This document shows, piece after piece, positions 43,572 to 51,844 of a stretch of 64,000 bases of DNA. Source of the DNA: Aridibacter sp965216195 (lineage in GTDB: Bacteria; Acidobacteriota; Blastocatellia; Pyrinomonadales; Pyrinomonadaceae); contig OZ244151.1 in the NCBI GenBank assembly GCA_965216195.1, positions 3,286,001 through 3,350,000 of the forward strand, in the 5' to 3' direction. Position 1 is the first letter of the stretch; each line of letters starts with the position of its first letter. Below the pieces are notes generated by a model, which was not told the DNA's origin, did no database searches, and saw only the letters and a program-made list of their open reading frames with translations. The position numbers were made by a program, and so were the translations under genes.

Positions 43572-43747
43572 CTCTGTTCTCATCTCAATAAATTCATTTC
43601 ATCCAAAATTTGAGGATGATTGCTGGTCGAATCGTATGCAGCATTGTGAATCCCGCCCGCAATCCTCAAGTGTCCGACAGTACTTCGGTTTCAACATTTC
43701 ATTAATTTTCTCAAACTAGGTAATATCTATTCTTTCAGTGTGACTCA

Positions 43748-43783
43748 ATACCGATCACCGATCAGTAATGAATGATCATTAAT
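43748..43783. repeat. Period-7 repeat just before mpl
   Basis: Units such as accgatc, accgatc, agtaatg, aatgatc, attaatt run right up to the mpl start codon at 43786, so any ribosome-binding site would lie within the repeat. No Shine-Dalgarno is visible. Confidence 0.45.
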
Positions 43784-43785
43784 TT

Positions 43786-45201
43786 ATGCACTATCACTTA
43801 ATTGGAATTTGCGGAACAGCGATGGCGTCTCTTGCAGGAATGCTACAGGCAAGCGGACATAAGGTAACCGGTTCTGACCAAAATGTTTATCCGCCTATGT
43901 CAACGCAGCTCGAAGATCTTGGAATTGAGATTATGGAGGGTTATAAGCCCGAAAATCTCGATGTCGGCGCTGACAGTATTATCGTTGGAAACACGATCTC
44001 GCGAGGAAATCCTGAGCTTGAGGAACTTCTCAATCGAAAGCTTTCATATTATTCCCAGGCGGAAACCGTAAAACGTGTTTTTATACGCGGGCGTCATTCT
44101 CTTGTCGTCGCCGGTACCCATGGAAAGACGACGACGACGAGTATTGCAACGTGGCTTGCGGAAGTTGGCGGGCTTGATCCTGCGTTTTTGGTAGGAGGCG
44201 TTGTGCAGAATTTCGATGCGAGTTTTCGTGTGACGGATAGTGATTATTTCATTATTGAAGGCGATGAATACGACACGGCTTATTTCGACAAAAAGCCGAA
44301 GTTTATGCACTACCTTCCAGAGATCGCCATCATAAATAATATCGAATTTGATCACGCCGATATTTACCGTGATTTACAGGACATCAAGTTTCAATTTTCG
44401 CGGCTGATGAATCTTGTGCCGGGAAACGGACGTTTGATTTTGGGCTGGGATTCCGAAGTTGTGCGGGATGTTTATGAAGAAATGCGCGGCAAGCTTTTCA
44501 CACAGGTTGAAACCTTCGGAACACACGAAGACGCAAAATGGCAAGCTCATTATATAGACTTTTCAGGCGACACGACCCGTTTTACGGTTTTTCGAGAAGA
44601 CAAACAATGGTGCGAATTTGAAACGCATCTGATCGGTGAATTTAATGTCAGAAACTGCCTGGCAGTGATAATTGCCGCTGATGCCTGGGGAATCCCGCAG
44701 GAGAAAATTCAGGAAGCCTTGCTTTCATTTAAATCTGTGAAAAGGCGGGCTGAGGTACGCGGCGTCGAGCGTGGTGTAACGGTGATAGACGATTTCGCGC
44801 ATCACCCGACAGCAGTTGAAGAAACCTTAAAAGCCCTGAAACAGAAATACGAAGGGAAACGGCTGATCGCAGTTTTCGAACCGCGTTCGTGGTCATCGAG
44901 ACTTGCAGTTTTTCAGGAGCAGTATGAAAAAGCATTTAATTACGCCGACTATGTAATTATCGCGGGAGTTTACGACACCTCAAAAGCGAGCGAGCTCGGT
45001 AAGGTCTTAGACACAAACGAACTCGTAGAGCAACTAAACCTACAAGGACAAGTGGCAATCAGTCTTCCGGATGCCGACGAAATCGTCGAGCATCTTACGC
45101 CAGAAATGAAAGAAGGTGACGTCGTAGCCGTAATGTCTAACGGCGGTTTTGGCGGAATACACGGAAAACTATTGGATGTTTTGAAAGACGGCTCGGCGTA
45201 A
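43786..45201 (+). CDS. mpl: UDP-N-acetylmuramate:tripeptide ligase (Mpl)
   Basis: The 471-residue Mur-ligase-family enzyme has the Mpl-type start HYHLIGICGTAMASLAGMLQASGHKVTGSD, the ATP loop GTHGKTTTTS, EGDEYDTAYFDK, NNIEFDHADIY and DDFAHHPTAVEETL. These are features of Mpl rather than MurC. It re-attaches the recycled L-Ala-gamma-D-Glu-meso-DAP tripeptide to UDP-MurNAc, pointing to a peptidoglycan with DAP and a Gram-negative-type recycling route. Length is normal. No other mur genes are nearby. Confidence 0.93.
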   Translation: MHYHLIGICGTAMASLAGMLQASGHKVTGSDQNVYPPMSTQLEDLGIEIMEGYKPENLDVGADSIIVGNTISRGNPELEELLNRKLSYYSQAETVKRVFIRGRHSLVVAGTHGKTTTTSIATWLAEVGGLDPAFLVGGVVQNFDASFRVTDSDYFIIEGDEYDTAYFDKKPKFMHYLPEIAIINNIEFDHADIYRDLQDIKFQFSRLMNLVPGNGRLILGWDSEVVRDVYEEMRGKLFTQVETFGTHEDAKWQAHYIDFSGDTTRFTVFREDKQWCEFETHLIGEFNVRNCLAVIIAADAWGIPQEKIQEALLSFKSVKRRAEVRGVERGVTVIDDFAHHPTAVEETLKALKQKYEGKRLIAVFEPRSWSSRLAVFQEQYEKAFNYADYVIIAGVYDTSKASELGKVLDTNELVEQLNLQGQVAISLPDADEIVEHLTPEMKEGDVVAVMSNGGFGGIHGKLLDVLKDGSA

Positions 45202-45400
45202 TAATCTGCCTCAAGAGACCGGGTCGCGCGGTTTCCCGTAACGATGCTGCAGTTTACTTTCTTGGTCAGGATCTTTCTTTAATCGGCACATATTGACGTT
45301 TTGCCATTTATTTATACGGATTAGCATTTATCAACGGACACACGTCAGTACTGTTTCCCATATCATTCTATTAAATTCGGCTTCAAATTTTATTTCAAAA

Positions 45401-45419
45401 TATGCCAACTGTTGGTATA
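45401..45419. promoter_or_regulatory. Palindromic operator before parD
   Basis: tatgccaac-t-gttggtata is a 9-1-9 palindrome with one mismatched pair (45404/45416), ending 18 bases before the parD start. Position and symmetry suit ParD autorepression. Confidence 0.55.
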
Positions 45420-45437
45420 CTGCCTGTTGAGTAATCT

Positions 45438-45662
45438 ATGAGTTATTATGTAGGTAAACATTTCGAGAAGTTTATCCGTGGTCAGGTAGCTGCAGGACGT
45501 TACAATAACGCTAGCGAAGTAGTCCGCAACGCATTGCGGCTCCTTGAAGAGAGCGAGCTTAAACACAAGGCTTTGAAAGAGCATATTGAACGGGCTTTTG
45601 GTAATGAGGGTGTTTATCATACCGACGACGACGTTGAAAAAATACTAAACGAACCTGAGTAG
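45438..45662 (+). CDS. parD: ParD-like antitoxin (RHH)
   Basis: This 74-residue protein matches the ParD/CC2985 antitoxins. The N-terminal ribbon-helix-helix reads VGKHFEKFIRGQVAAGRYNNASEVVRNALRLLEE. The acidic C-terminal tail (HTDDDVEKILNEPE) would wrap around the toxin. It neutralises the ParE-like product of the next gene, 15 bases downstream, and should repress the operon through the palindrome at 45401-45419. Confidence 0.92.
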   Translation: MSYYVGKHFEKFIRGQVAAGRYNNASEVVRNALRLLEESELKHKALKEHIERAFGNEGVYHTDDDVEKILNEPE

Positions 45663-45677
45663 GTTTCCTCATTTTAT

Positions 45678-45980
45678 ATGTACAAACTTCGCTATCTTCC
45701 ACAGGCAGTCGACGACTTAAAATCCATTAAGCAATATCTTGATCAAGAAAGTGGCTTTGATAATGTTGGGCGAGAGTTTGTTGGGGATGTACGAAGCCGT
45801 TGTAAATGGCTTGCAAGCGTTAAAGGAAGGATTGGCCAGCCGAGGCCCGATCTTCGAGAAAATCTGAGGAGTTTTCCACATGGAAATTATGTGATCTTTT
45901 TCGTTTATGAAAAAGAATTTCTGACGATTGCTGCTGTCGTAGAAGGACATCGTGACGTGAAAAGTTTGTTTGAGAACTAG
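45678..45980 (+). CDS. parE: ParE-like toxin (RelE/ParE superfamily)
   Basis: The 100-residue protein shows the ParE fold pattern: YLPQAVDDLKSIKQYLDQESG, FVGDVRSRCKWLASVKGRIGQPRPDLRENLRSFPHGNYVIFFVYE and AAVVEGHRDVKSLF. The P-D-L-R and F-x-x-G-x-Y pieces are typical of ParE. ParE toxins usually inhibit DNA gyrase. It pairs with the upstream parD, forming a complete type II module that looks intact. Confidence 0.92.
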   Translation: MYKLRYLPQAVDDLKSIKQYLDQESGFDNVGREFVGDVRSRCKWLASVKGRIGQPRPDLRENLRSFPHGNYVIFFVYEKEFLTIAAVVEGHRDVKSLFEN

Positions 45981-46469
45981 ACATATTTACTCGCAATAGC
46001 GTACGTAGCAGGTGTAAGGTAGACAGCCTTAGGCGAGTGCGTGTGGACCCAGGTCAAGACGGCCAAACGATTAAGTCCGTTTAATTAGATGGCTAAATAT
46101 CAATGCCGAAACGATCGTCAACGAACTAAGACACCACAGTTGCCGATGGGTCACCGCGCTCCGTACGGAAAGACTTTTGTTAAAAACGCTTCCCAATAAT
46201 CAAGAGAGTTTACAGCTATTTTTCCCTTGCATAAATCGTTAAAAACACGCATACTTTTGGAAGGTTTCGCTCTCAGTGATCTCAGGAAGATACACCGTTA
46301 GTTCTAAAGCATGCGACGGCTTAGTTCGGTTAGAGAGTTTTTCGTAATAGTTAGAAGCAGTTTTGAGTAGATTTTTTTTCAATAGTTAGGCGTGTCGCAT
46401 CACGGGAAATTCCGTAACGTATCAGCCTTCCTTTGCTTCCTTTCCAATCTAAGAGATTAAATAAAAATA
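45981..46469 (+). promoter_or_regulatory. Long leader/promoter region of the RRM protein gene
   Basis: No ORF of interest lies in these 489 bases. A possible promoter is ttgcat (46227-46232), a 17-base spacer and catact (46250-46255), giving a 5' leader of about 205 nt. In it, atgcgac (46312-46318) can pair with gtcgcat (46393-46399), and cgggaaattccg forms a small hairpin. There is no Shine-Dalgarno before the ATG. Cold-induced RNA-binding proteins often have long structured leaders; this one is only inferred. Confidence 0.4.
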
Positions 46470-46799
46470 ATGGGTAACAAATTATATGTAGGAAACTTGT
46501 CATTTCATTTGACGAGTGATGATTTACAAGACTATTTTGCAGGCGCCGGAACGGTAGAATCCGCTAAGGTAATTGAAGATCGCGATACAGGACGTTCGCG
46601 TGGATTCGGTTTTGTGGAAATGTCTTCGGATGAAGAAGCTGCTGCAGCTATCGAGCAATTTAACGGTCAGGAATACGAAGGTCGTAACCTGGTTGTAAAC
46701 GAAGCTCGCCCACGTGAGAATCGTGGCGGTGGCGGCGGTCGCGGTCGTGGTAACTACGGCGGCGGTGGCGGAGGAGGAGGAAACTACTCCGGTTGGTAA
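46470..46799 (+). CDS. RRM RNA-binding protein with Gly-rich tail
   Basis: The 109-residue protein has one RNA recognition motif (residues 1-82), with RNP2 LYVGNL and RNP1 RGFGFVEM and DRDTGRSRG between. A tail of Arg and Gly blocks ends in NYSGW. This matches the bacterial/cyanobacterial Rbp family, which resembles eukaryotic Gly-rich RNA-binding proteins. It binds RNA, probably as a cold-response or RNA-chaperone protein. A clear terminator follows. Confidence 0.93.
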   Translation: MGNKLYVGNLSFHLTSDDLQDYFAGAGTVESAKVIEDRDTGRSRGFGFVEMSSDEEAAAAIEQFNGQEYEGRNLVVNEARPRENRGGGGGRGRGNYGGGGGGGGNYSGW

Positions 46800-46822
46800 A
46801 AATTTGAACAATTTAGTAAAAG

Positions 46823-46850
46823 AAGACAGCTTTCGGGCTGTCTTTTTTCT
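46823..46850 (+). terminator. Rho-independent terminator after the RRM gene
   Basis: aagacagc (46823-46830) pairs perfectly with gctgtctt (46837-46844) around tttcgg, followed by a T-rich run. Confidence 0.9.
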
Positions 46851-47000
46851 TTTTCGGCCGGATTGAAACCTTCCTCAAATGCGTGCGTATCTAAAAACTA
46901 ACCCTGCTTAGAATCTTCGTTCGTTAAATGGTGAAAAACGGGGCATAAGTGTGCATGCCGTTTTTAGAAACTAAAGAAATTTTAAGGAGAAGCAATAGTT

Positions 47001-48131
47001 ATGAACAATTTAAGGTTAACCAAACGAATAAATCTCGGGGTGTTGGTTTTCGTCTTCGCAGTTTTTACGATTCAGGCGTTTAGCCAGAATGTGACAACTC
47101 CAAGGCCCGTAAGCCCTGCGGCAGAATTAAAACAAACGATCGGAATTTCGACCATTACGGTAAATTACTCAAAACCCAAGGTTACTCTTCGCGGAAACAA
47201 CCGGACGGGAAAAATCTGGGGCCAGCAGATTCCATATGGAATTCACACAAACCCTTTTTACCCGGGTTTTGGGACTGCGAAAGAAATGCCTTGGCGGGCG
47301 GGGGCGAATGAGAATACAACGATTGAGTTTTCACACGACGTAAAAATTCAAGGCAAAGCTCTATCGGCCGGTAAGTATGGTTTGCATATGGCAGTTTACA
47401 AAGACAATCGAGTAACTTTGATTTTCTCGAAAAATTATACTTCATGGGGTAGCTTTTTCTATGATCCGGCGGAAGATGCGCTTCGCGTAGATACAACCAT
47501 GAAGGACGCACCCCATACTGAGGCTCTTACGTACAGCGTAATTGACTACACTCCAACCTATGGAATTGTGGCCCTTAGCTGGGAGAAAAAGCAGATTCCA
47601 TTTAAGGTTGAGTTTGATACGCACAATATAGTCCTTGCAAACTTTAGAAAACAGTTCCGATCAACCGGAGGATTTGGATTTCAGGGGTATCAAACCGCAG
47701 TTAATTATTGCATTAACAATAATATCAACCATGAGGAAGCGCTAAAATGGGCCAATATTGCGGTTGCCAGAAACAACTCTTTCCCAACGATTACTACCAA
47801 GGCGAGACTCTTGTTTCAAATGGGCAAAACGGTTGATGGCGATAGGACGTTGGATCAGGCTATAGCGGTAGCCACTAGACCACAGATCAATGCGCTTGGA
47901 TATCAATTGCTTGCTCAAAAGCGATATCCAAAAGCAATAGAAGTTTTAAAGATGAATGTTAAAAGCGATCCGACCGACGCAAACGCGTATGACAGTCTGG
48001 GTGAAGCGTACAAGCAAGCCGGAGACAAAGCGAACGCAATCAAGAATTTAAAAAAGGCACTTTCTTTGAATCCCCCGGCAAATGTAAAAGCCAATTCCGA
48101 AAAGCTCTTAAAAGAACTTGGCGCTATGTAA
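47001..48131 (+). CDS. Exported DUF2911 protein with TPRs
   Basis: The 376-residue protein has a signal peptide (LGVLVFVFAVFTIQAFSQN). A DUF2911 domain follows (PAAELKQTIGISTITVNYSKPKVTLRG, IPYGIHTNPFYPGF, WRAGANENTTIEF, LSAGKYGLHMAV, FSKNYTSWGSFFYDP). The C-terminal ~120 residues form TPR-like helices (YPKAIEVLKMNVKSDPTDANAYDSLGEAYKQAGDKANAIK). The DUF2911 function is unknown. An aaggag lies 13 bases before the ATG. It is a single gene ending in its own terminator. Confidence 0.85.
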   Translation: MNNLRLTKRINLGVLVFVFAVFTIQAFSQNVTTPRPVSPAAELKQTIGISTITVNYSKPKVTLRGNNRTGKIWGQQIPYGIHTNPFYPGFGTAKEMPWRAGANENTTIEFSHDVKIQGKALSAGKYGLHMAVYKDNRVTLIFSKNYTSWGSFFYDPAEDALRVDTTMKDAPHTEALTYSVIDYTPTYGIVALSWEKKQIPFKVEFDTHNIVLANFRKQFRSTGGFGFQGYQTAVNYCINNNINHEEALKWANIAVARNNSFPTITTKARLLFQMGKTVDGDRTLDQAIAVATRPQINALGYQLLAQKRYPKAIEVLKMNVKSDPTDANAYDSLGEAYKQAGDKANAIKNLKKALSLNPPANVKANSEKLLKELGAM

Positions 48132-48159
48132 GCGAAAGAAGTTCTTGGGTTTTCATCAA

Positions 48160-48192
48160 AAGAAGCTGCAAAGAAGGCGGCTTCTTTTTTTT
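48160..48192 (+). terminator. Rho-independent terminator after DUF2911 gene
   Basis: aagaagctgc (48160-48169) pairs with gcggcttctt (48177-48186) with one G-U pair, followed by T residues. Confidence 0.8.
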
Positions 48193-48372
48193 GAGATAAA
48201 GCTGCAGAAGACGCGGAGAACTAGAGAGAAATGGAAACCGTGGAGAAAACAATGAGACATGATTGAGATCTTAAAGGCAACAAGATTTGCGGATGCCTTT
48301 GGTGTCGGCAGCCTGACCGTTAGGGAGGGACTCCGTCTATAATCAGCTCTTGACCAGCTATCGCTGCTTTCG

Positions 48373-48406
48373 CGGGAGCCCTCGTTGACACTCGGGCTAC
48401 AGATAC
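48373..48406. repeat. Dispersed repeat, family B (copy 1)
   Basis: cgggagccctc followed by gggctacagatac 10 bases later recurs at 55670-55703 with few changes; gagccct and gggct form a hairpin. The rest of the gap 48193-48546 shows nothing coding, only the ribosome-binding site (ggtgagg) before the peptidase gene. Confidence 0.55.
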
Positions 48407-48546
48407 GTCTTTTTGTACTTCCTACTGAAAAGTTGAAAGAATCGAACCAATAAACTAGGCTATTGCTACCGTATAAAAATGAATATCTAGAAGGTTTGCA
48501 GTCTGCTGCGCGTCGGCATTTAACTAACAACTTTGGTGAGGAAACA

Positions 48547-51519
48547 ATGATGAATATCCGTATTGTCCGAGTATCTTTTTTGAGTTTGATCGTTGGTGTT
48601 TTCGCTGCAGCGGCCGCGTTCCCGCAAATAAGCGCCCAACCAAAAATGGGACGCGACCCAAACGTGAAGATTGATCAAGCCTATACAAAAGAGATAGAGA
48701 AGTTCACGACGCGTAAGGAATTCAATTCGCCGCTAACAAATTACCTGCCGGCGTCGAGTAAGGTTCCAACTCCGAAAGACGCTCTCGGTTACATCGCCGG
48801 TGCCGAAGGCAGACTTCCGTATTCGCAAGAGGTTTACCGGTATATGCGTATGGTGGAAAAGGCCAGCCAGCGCGTAAAAGTTTATTCGATCGGAAAAACG
48901 ATGGAAGGACGCGAGATGATCGCGGTTGCCGTTTCATCGGAGAAGAACCTCGCAAATGTTGAGACCAACCGCGCCAGGCTCGCCAAGCTTGCTGATCCAC
49001 GTAAGATCAACCTTGACGACATTGAAGCTGAGAAAATAATTGCTGATACCGTTCCGGTTTATTATTTAACGGGCGCGATCCATTCGACTGAAACCGGCTC
49101 GCCAACCGCCTTGATGGAACTCGTCTATCGCCTTGCCGTAGATGAAAGCAAATACATTAAAGACATACGCGATAATTTGATCACATTAATTACACCGGTC
49201 GTTGAGGTTGACGGACGTGATCGGATGGTTGATATTTACAATTGGCATCGCGCAAATCCCGGGAAAAACTGGCCAAATCTAATCTATTGGGGAAAATACG
49301 TAGCGCACGATAACAATCGCGATTCGATGGCGCTTTCGCTAAACCTTACGCGAAACGTGCTTAACACCTATATCGATTGGAGGGTTCAGGTGCTTCACGA
49401 TCTTCATGAATCATTTCCGTATCTTTACGACAATACAATCGGCACCGAACCCTATAACGCGTGGATTGATCCTATTTTGTCTGACGAATGGCAGATGATT
49501 GGTTGGAACAACGTCGCTGAAATGACCAAGATGGGTATGCCCGGCGTCTACGCCCATGGCGGTTTTGATACGTGGTCACCGAGCTATCTGATGTTTATTG
49601 CTGCTTCGCACAATGGCATAAGCCGTTTATATGAAACGTTTGGAAACGGCGGCGCAGACACAATCGAGCGAGAGCTTTCTCCGAGGCAGTACGAGCGGCG
49701 TTGGTATCGTCAGAATCCGCCGTACCCGAAAGCCTTGTGGTCGCAGCGAAATAACAATAACTATCAACAGACAGGAATCCTTATCTCACTCGCCCATTTT
49801 CAAAAAAACGGAAAGTTTTTCCTCGGTAATTTCTACAAGAAAAGTAAGAATTCCGTTCTCAAGCCAAAACAAGCCGGACCAGCCGCATACGTTTTCCCGG
49901 GAGATGATCCGCGTCCAGGAGGACAAGCGGAACTGCTAGGGCTTCTTCAGGATCAGGGCAACGAGGTTCACCGCGCGAGATCTAAATTCAGTGCGATGAT
50001 GCCCGGCAAAAAGAAAGGCGAGAAAGTTAGGAAGGAGTTTCCCGCGGGAAGTTATCTTGTGAGAATGGACCAGCCTTATAGCCGAATTGCTGACATGATG
50101 CTTGATCATCAGTTTTGGTCCCCGCGCGATAATCCGAATATTTATGACGATTCGGGTTGGACATTTGGCGAGCTGGGAAACGTAAAAGTTGTGCGCGTAA
50201 TGGATGAAGGGGTTTTAAATGCTCCGATGGAACTTATGGACGAACCGGTCATGGCGCCGGGCGGGGTTACCGGAAACGGTTCAGTATACGTGGTGAACCA
50301 CAATGCTGACAATGCTTTGGTAACGCTGCGCTACCGTTTTAAGGAAGCGAGTTTTGAAGCTGCTGAAGAGCCTTTCAAAATGGGCGGCCGCAGTTTCAAT
50401 CGCGGATCGTTCATTATTAAAAACGTTGACGGCGGGGAGCTCAGTCGGACGACTCAGGCTCTTGGAATCAAGGCATACGCAGCGAATTCTTCTCCTTCGG
50501 TGAAAACCCATACGGTTAGTGCGCCTCGTATCGCAATGATGCACACCTGGATCCATACCGAGGCTGAGGGTTGGTGGAGAATCGAGTTTGATAAATATAA
50601 GGTTCCATTTGACTACATTTCTACCCAGGATGTGGCAAGAGATCCGAGCCTTCGATCAAAATATGACGTGATTATTTTTGCGCCGATCCAACGCGGTTCG
50701 ACTTCAATGATCATCAACGGAATGCCAATGTACGGAAACAAGCTCCCCTGGAAAACTACCGAGCTTACGCCAAATATCGGCAAAATTGATTCGACCGATG
50801 ACATGCGGCCCGGACTTGGTTTAGACGGCCTTAAGAATTTGCAGCAGTTTGTCTCGGCTGGCGGTCTTTTGATTACTGCTCGTGACACCTCACAGTTTGC
50901 GATCAGATATGGCTTCGGAGCGGGTGTTTCGGAAACGCCTGTTAGAAGGATGCGTATGCCGGGTACGATCGTGCGTTCGAAAATTGTCGATGGCAAGAGT
51001 CCGATTCTTTATGGATACAAAGACAATCTCTCGATCTTTGCTGCACGCGGGCCGATCTTTGGAGTCAGTAATTTTGTTGGCGGTAGAGGTGGGCGCGGCG
51101 GCGGCCGCAGTGTTCGAATGACCGGGCGCGGCGGGATCAACGATCCCGACACTGTTCAAAACCGAAGGCCGGATGAGATTCCGGATCCGCCAAAGCGAGT
51201 AAACCGTTGGGAAGCACAGCCAGTAAGAAAATCGCAGCTTCGAAATGGTATTGGCATCATTCCGCCGGCGATGCGTCCGCGCGTGGTGCTCCGCTATGGA
51301 GATGCTAAGGGACTTCTCGTTTCAGGCCTGCTTGATAACGGTGGCGAGATCGCGCAGGCTCCGGCGGTGATTGATGTTCCGCATGGCAAGGGACATGTCG
51401 TGCTGTTTTCCAACAATCCTTTTTGGCGAGCGGAAACACAAGGAAGCTATTTCCTTGTTTTCAATGCAATTTTAAACTTCGATAGTTTGAAAACCGGAAG
51501 GAAGCTTGATGAGCGATAG
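48547..51519 (+). CDS. Exported M14-like zinc carboxypeptidase family protein
   Basis: The start is the ATG at 48547 behind ggtgagg; the product begins with a signal peptide (SFLSLIVGVFAAAAAFPQISAQ). Residues about 80-330 form an M14-type domain with the zinc pair HxxE at 179-182 (GAIHSTETGS), a third His at 284 or 287 (VLHDLHESF), and EVDGRDR. The remaining ~600 residues include glutamine-amidotransferase-like alpha/beta stretches (RIAMMHTWIHTEAEGWWRIEFDKYKVPFDYIS, DVIIFAPIQRGS) and a Gly/Arg-rich insert (GGRGGRGGGRS). It is probably a secreted or periplasmic peptidase for peptide scavenging. It is followed by a 240-bp inverted-repeat element. Confidence 0.85.
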   Translation: MMNIRIVRVSFLSLIVGVFAAAAAFPQISAQPKMGRDPNVKIDQAYTKEIEKFTTRKEFNSPLTNYLPASSKVPTPKDALGYIAGAEGRLPYSQEVYRYMRMVEKASQRVKVYSIGKTMEGREMIAVAVSSEKNLANVETNRARLAKLADPRKINLDDIEAEKIIADTVPVYYLTGAIHSTETGSPTALMELVYRLAVDESKYIKDIRDNLITLITPVVEVDGRDRMVDIYNWHRANPGKNWPNLIYWGKYVAHDNNRDSMALSLNLTRNVLNTYIDWRVQVLHDLHESFPYLYDNTIGTEPYNAWIDPILSDEWQMIGWNNVAEMTKMGMPGVYAHGGFDTWSPSYLMFIAASHNGISRLYETFGNGGADTIERELSPRQYERRWYRQNPPYPKALWSQRNNNNYQQTGILISLAHFQKNGKFFLGNFYKKSKNSVLKPKQAGPAAYVFPGDDPRPGGQAELLGLLQDQGNEVHRARSKFSAMMPGKKKGEKVRKEFPAGSYLVRMDQPYSRIADMMLDHQFWSPRDNPNIYDDSGWTFGELGNVKVVRVMDEGVLNAPMELMDEPVMAPGGVTGNGSVYVVNHNADNALVTLRYRFKEASFEAAEEPFKMGGRSFNRGSFIIKNVDGGELSRTTQALGIKAYAANSSPSVKTHTVSAPRIAMMHTWIHTEAEGWWRIEFDKYKVPFDYISTQDVARDPSLRSKYDVIIFAPIQRGSTSMIINGMPMYGNKLPWKTTELTPNIGKIDSTDDMRPGLGLDGLKNLQQFVSAGGLLITARDTSQFAIRYGFGAGVSETPVRRMRMPGTIVRSKIVDGKSPILYGYKDNLSIFAARGPIFGVSNFVGGRGGRGGGRSVRMTGRGGINDPDTVQNRRPDEIPDPPKRVNRWEAQPVRKSQLRNGIGIIPPAMRPRVVLRYGDAKGLLVSGLLDNGGEIAQAPAVIDVPHGKGHVVLFSNNPFWRAETQGSYFLVFNAILNFDSLKTGRKLDER

Positions 51520-51542
51520 TCAGATTTTTTAGCTGAAATTGG

Positions 51543-51782
51543 AGAAGAGGATGTCTGAAAAGTCTGAAGCGTCCGTGAAGCGGACAAATTGAGTAGCGTC
51601 GGAGAATCCCGACGTATTCAGGCGAAGTTGTTTTTCGACGCTGTAAGTGTCATATACGCAATAGTTTGTTTGTCCCCTTCAGGGACAAAGCCCGATTATT
51701 ATGGCATAACGTCGGGGTGCCCCCGACGCTATTAAATCAATCGCTTTCAGCGACAAAATTGACTTTTCAGACATCCTCTTCT
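51543..51782. mobile_element. MITE-like element with perfect 22-bp inverted ends
   Basis: The 22 bases at 51543-51564 are exactly inverted at 51761-51782 (core aggatgtctgaaaagtc). Inside lie five short palindromes with small loops: 51571-51585 (gtccg/cggac), 51598-51613 (gtcgg/ccgac), 51671-51687 (tgtccc/gggaca), 51710-51728 (cgtcgggg/ccccgacg) and 51741-51753 (tcgc/gcga). No ORF is present. The element fills nearly all of the 325-bp gap between the peptidase and TlpA genes. Target-site duplications are not obvious. Confidence 0.65.
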
Positions 51783-51844
51783 TTTTTTCGGTTTGGAATA
51801 GATATGTTTCTTTCGAGATTTATAAAAATAAACATCAAATTCTT

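Noticed and set aside
46524..46811. Minus-strand ORF antisense to the RRM gene
   Set aside because: Its low-complexity Ala/Thr runs mirror the Gly-rich tail codons of the real gene.
51543..51782. Simple rho-independent terminator of the M14-like gene
   Set aside because: The arms are about 200 bases apart and there is no adjacent T-run typical of a terminator stem; a mobile-type element fits better.
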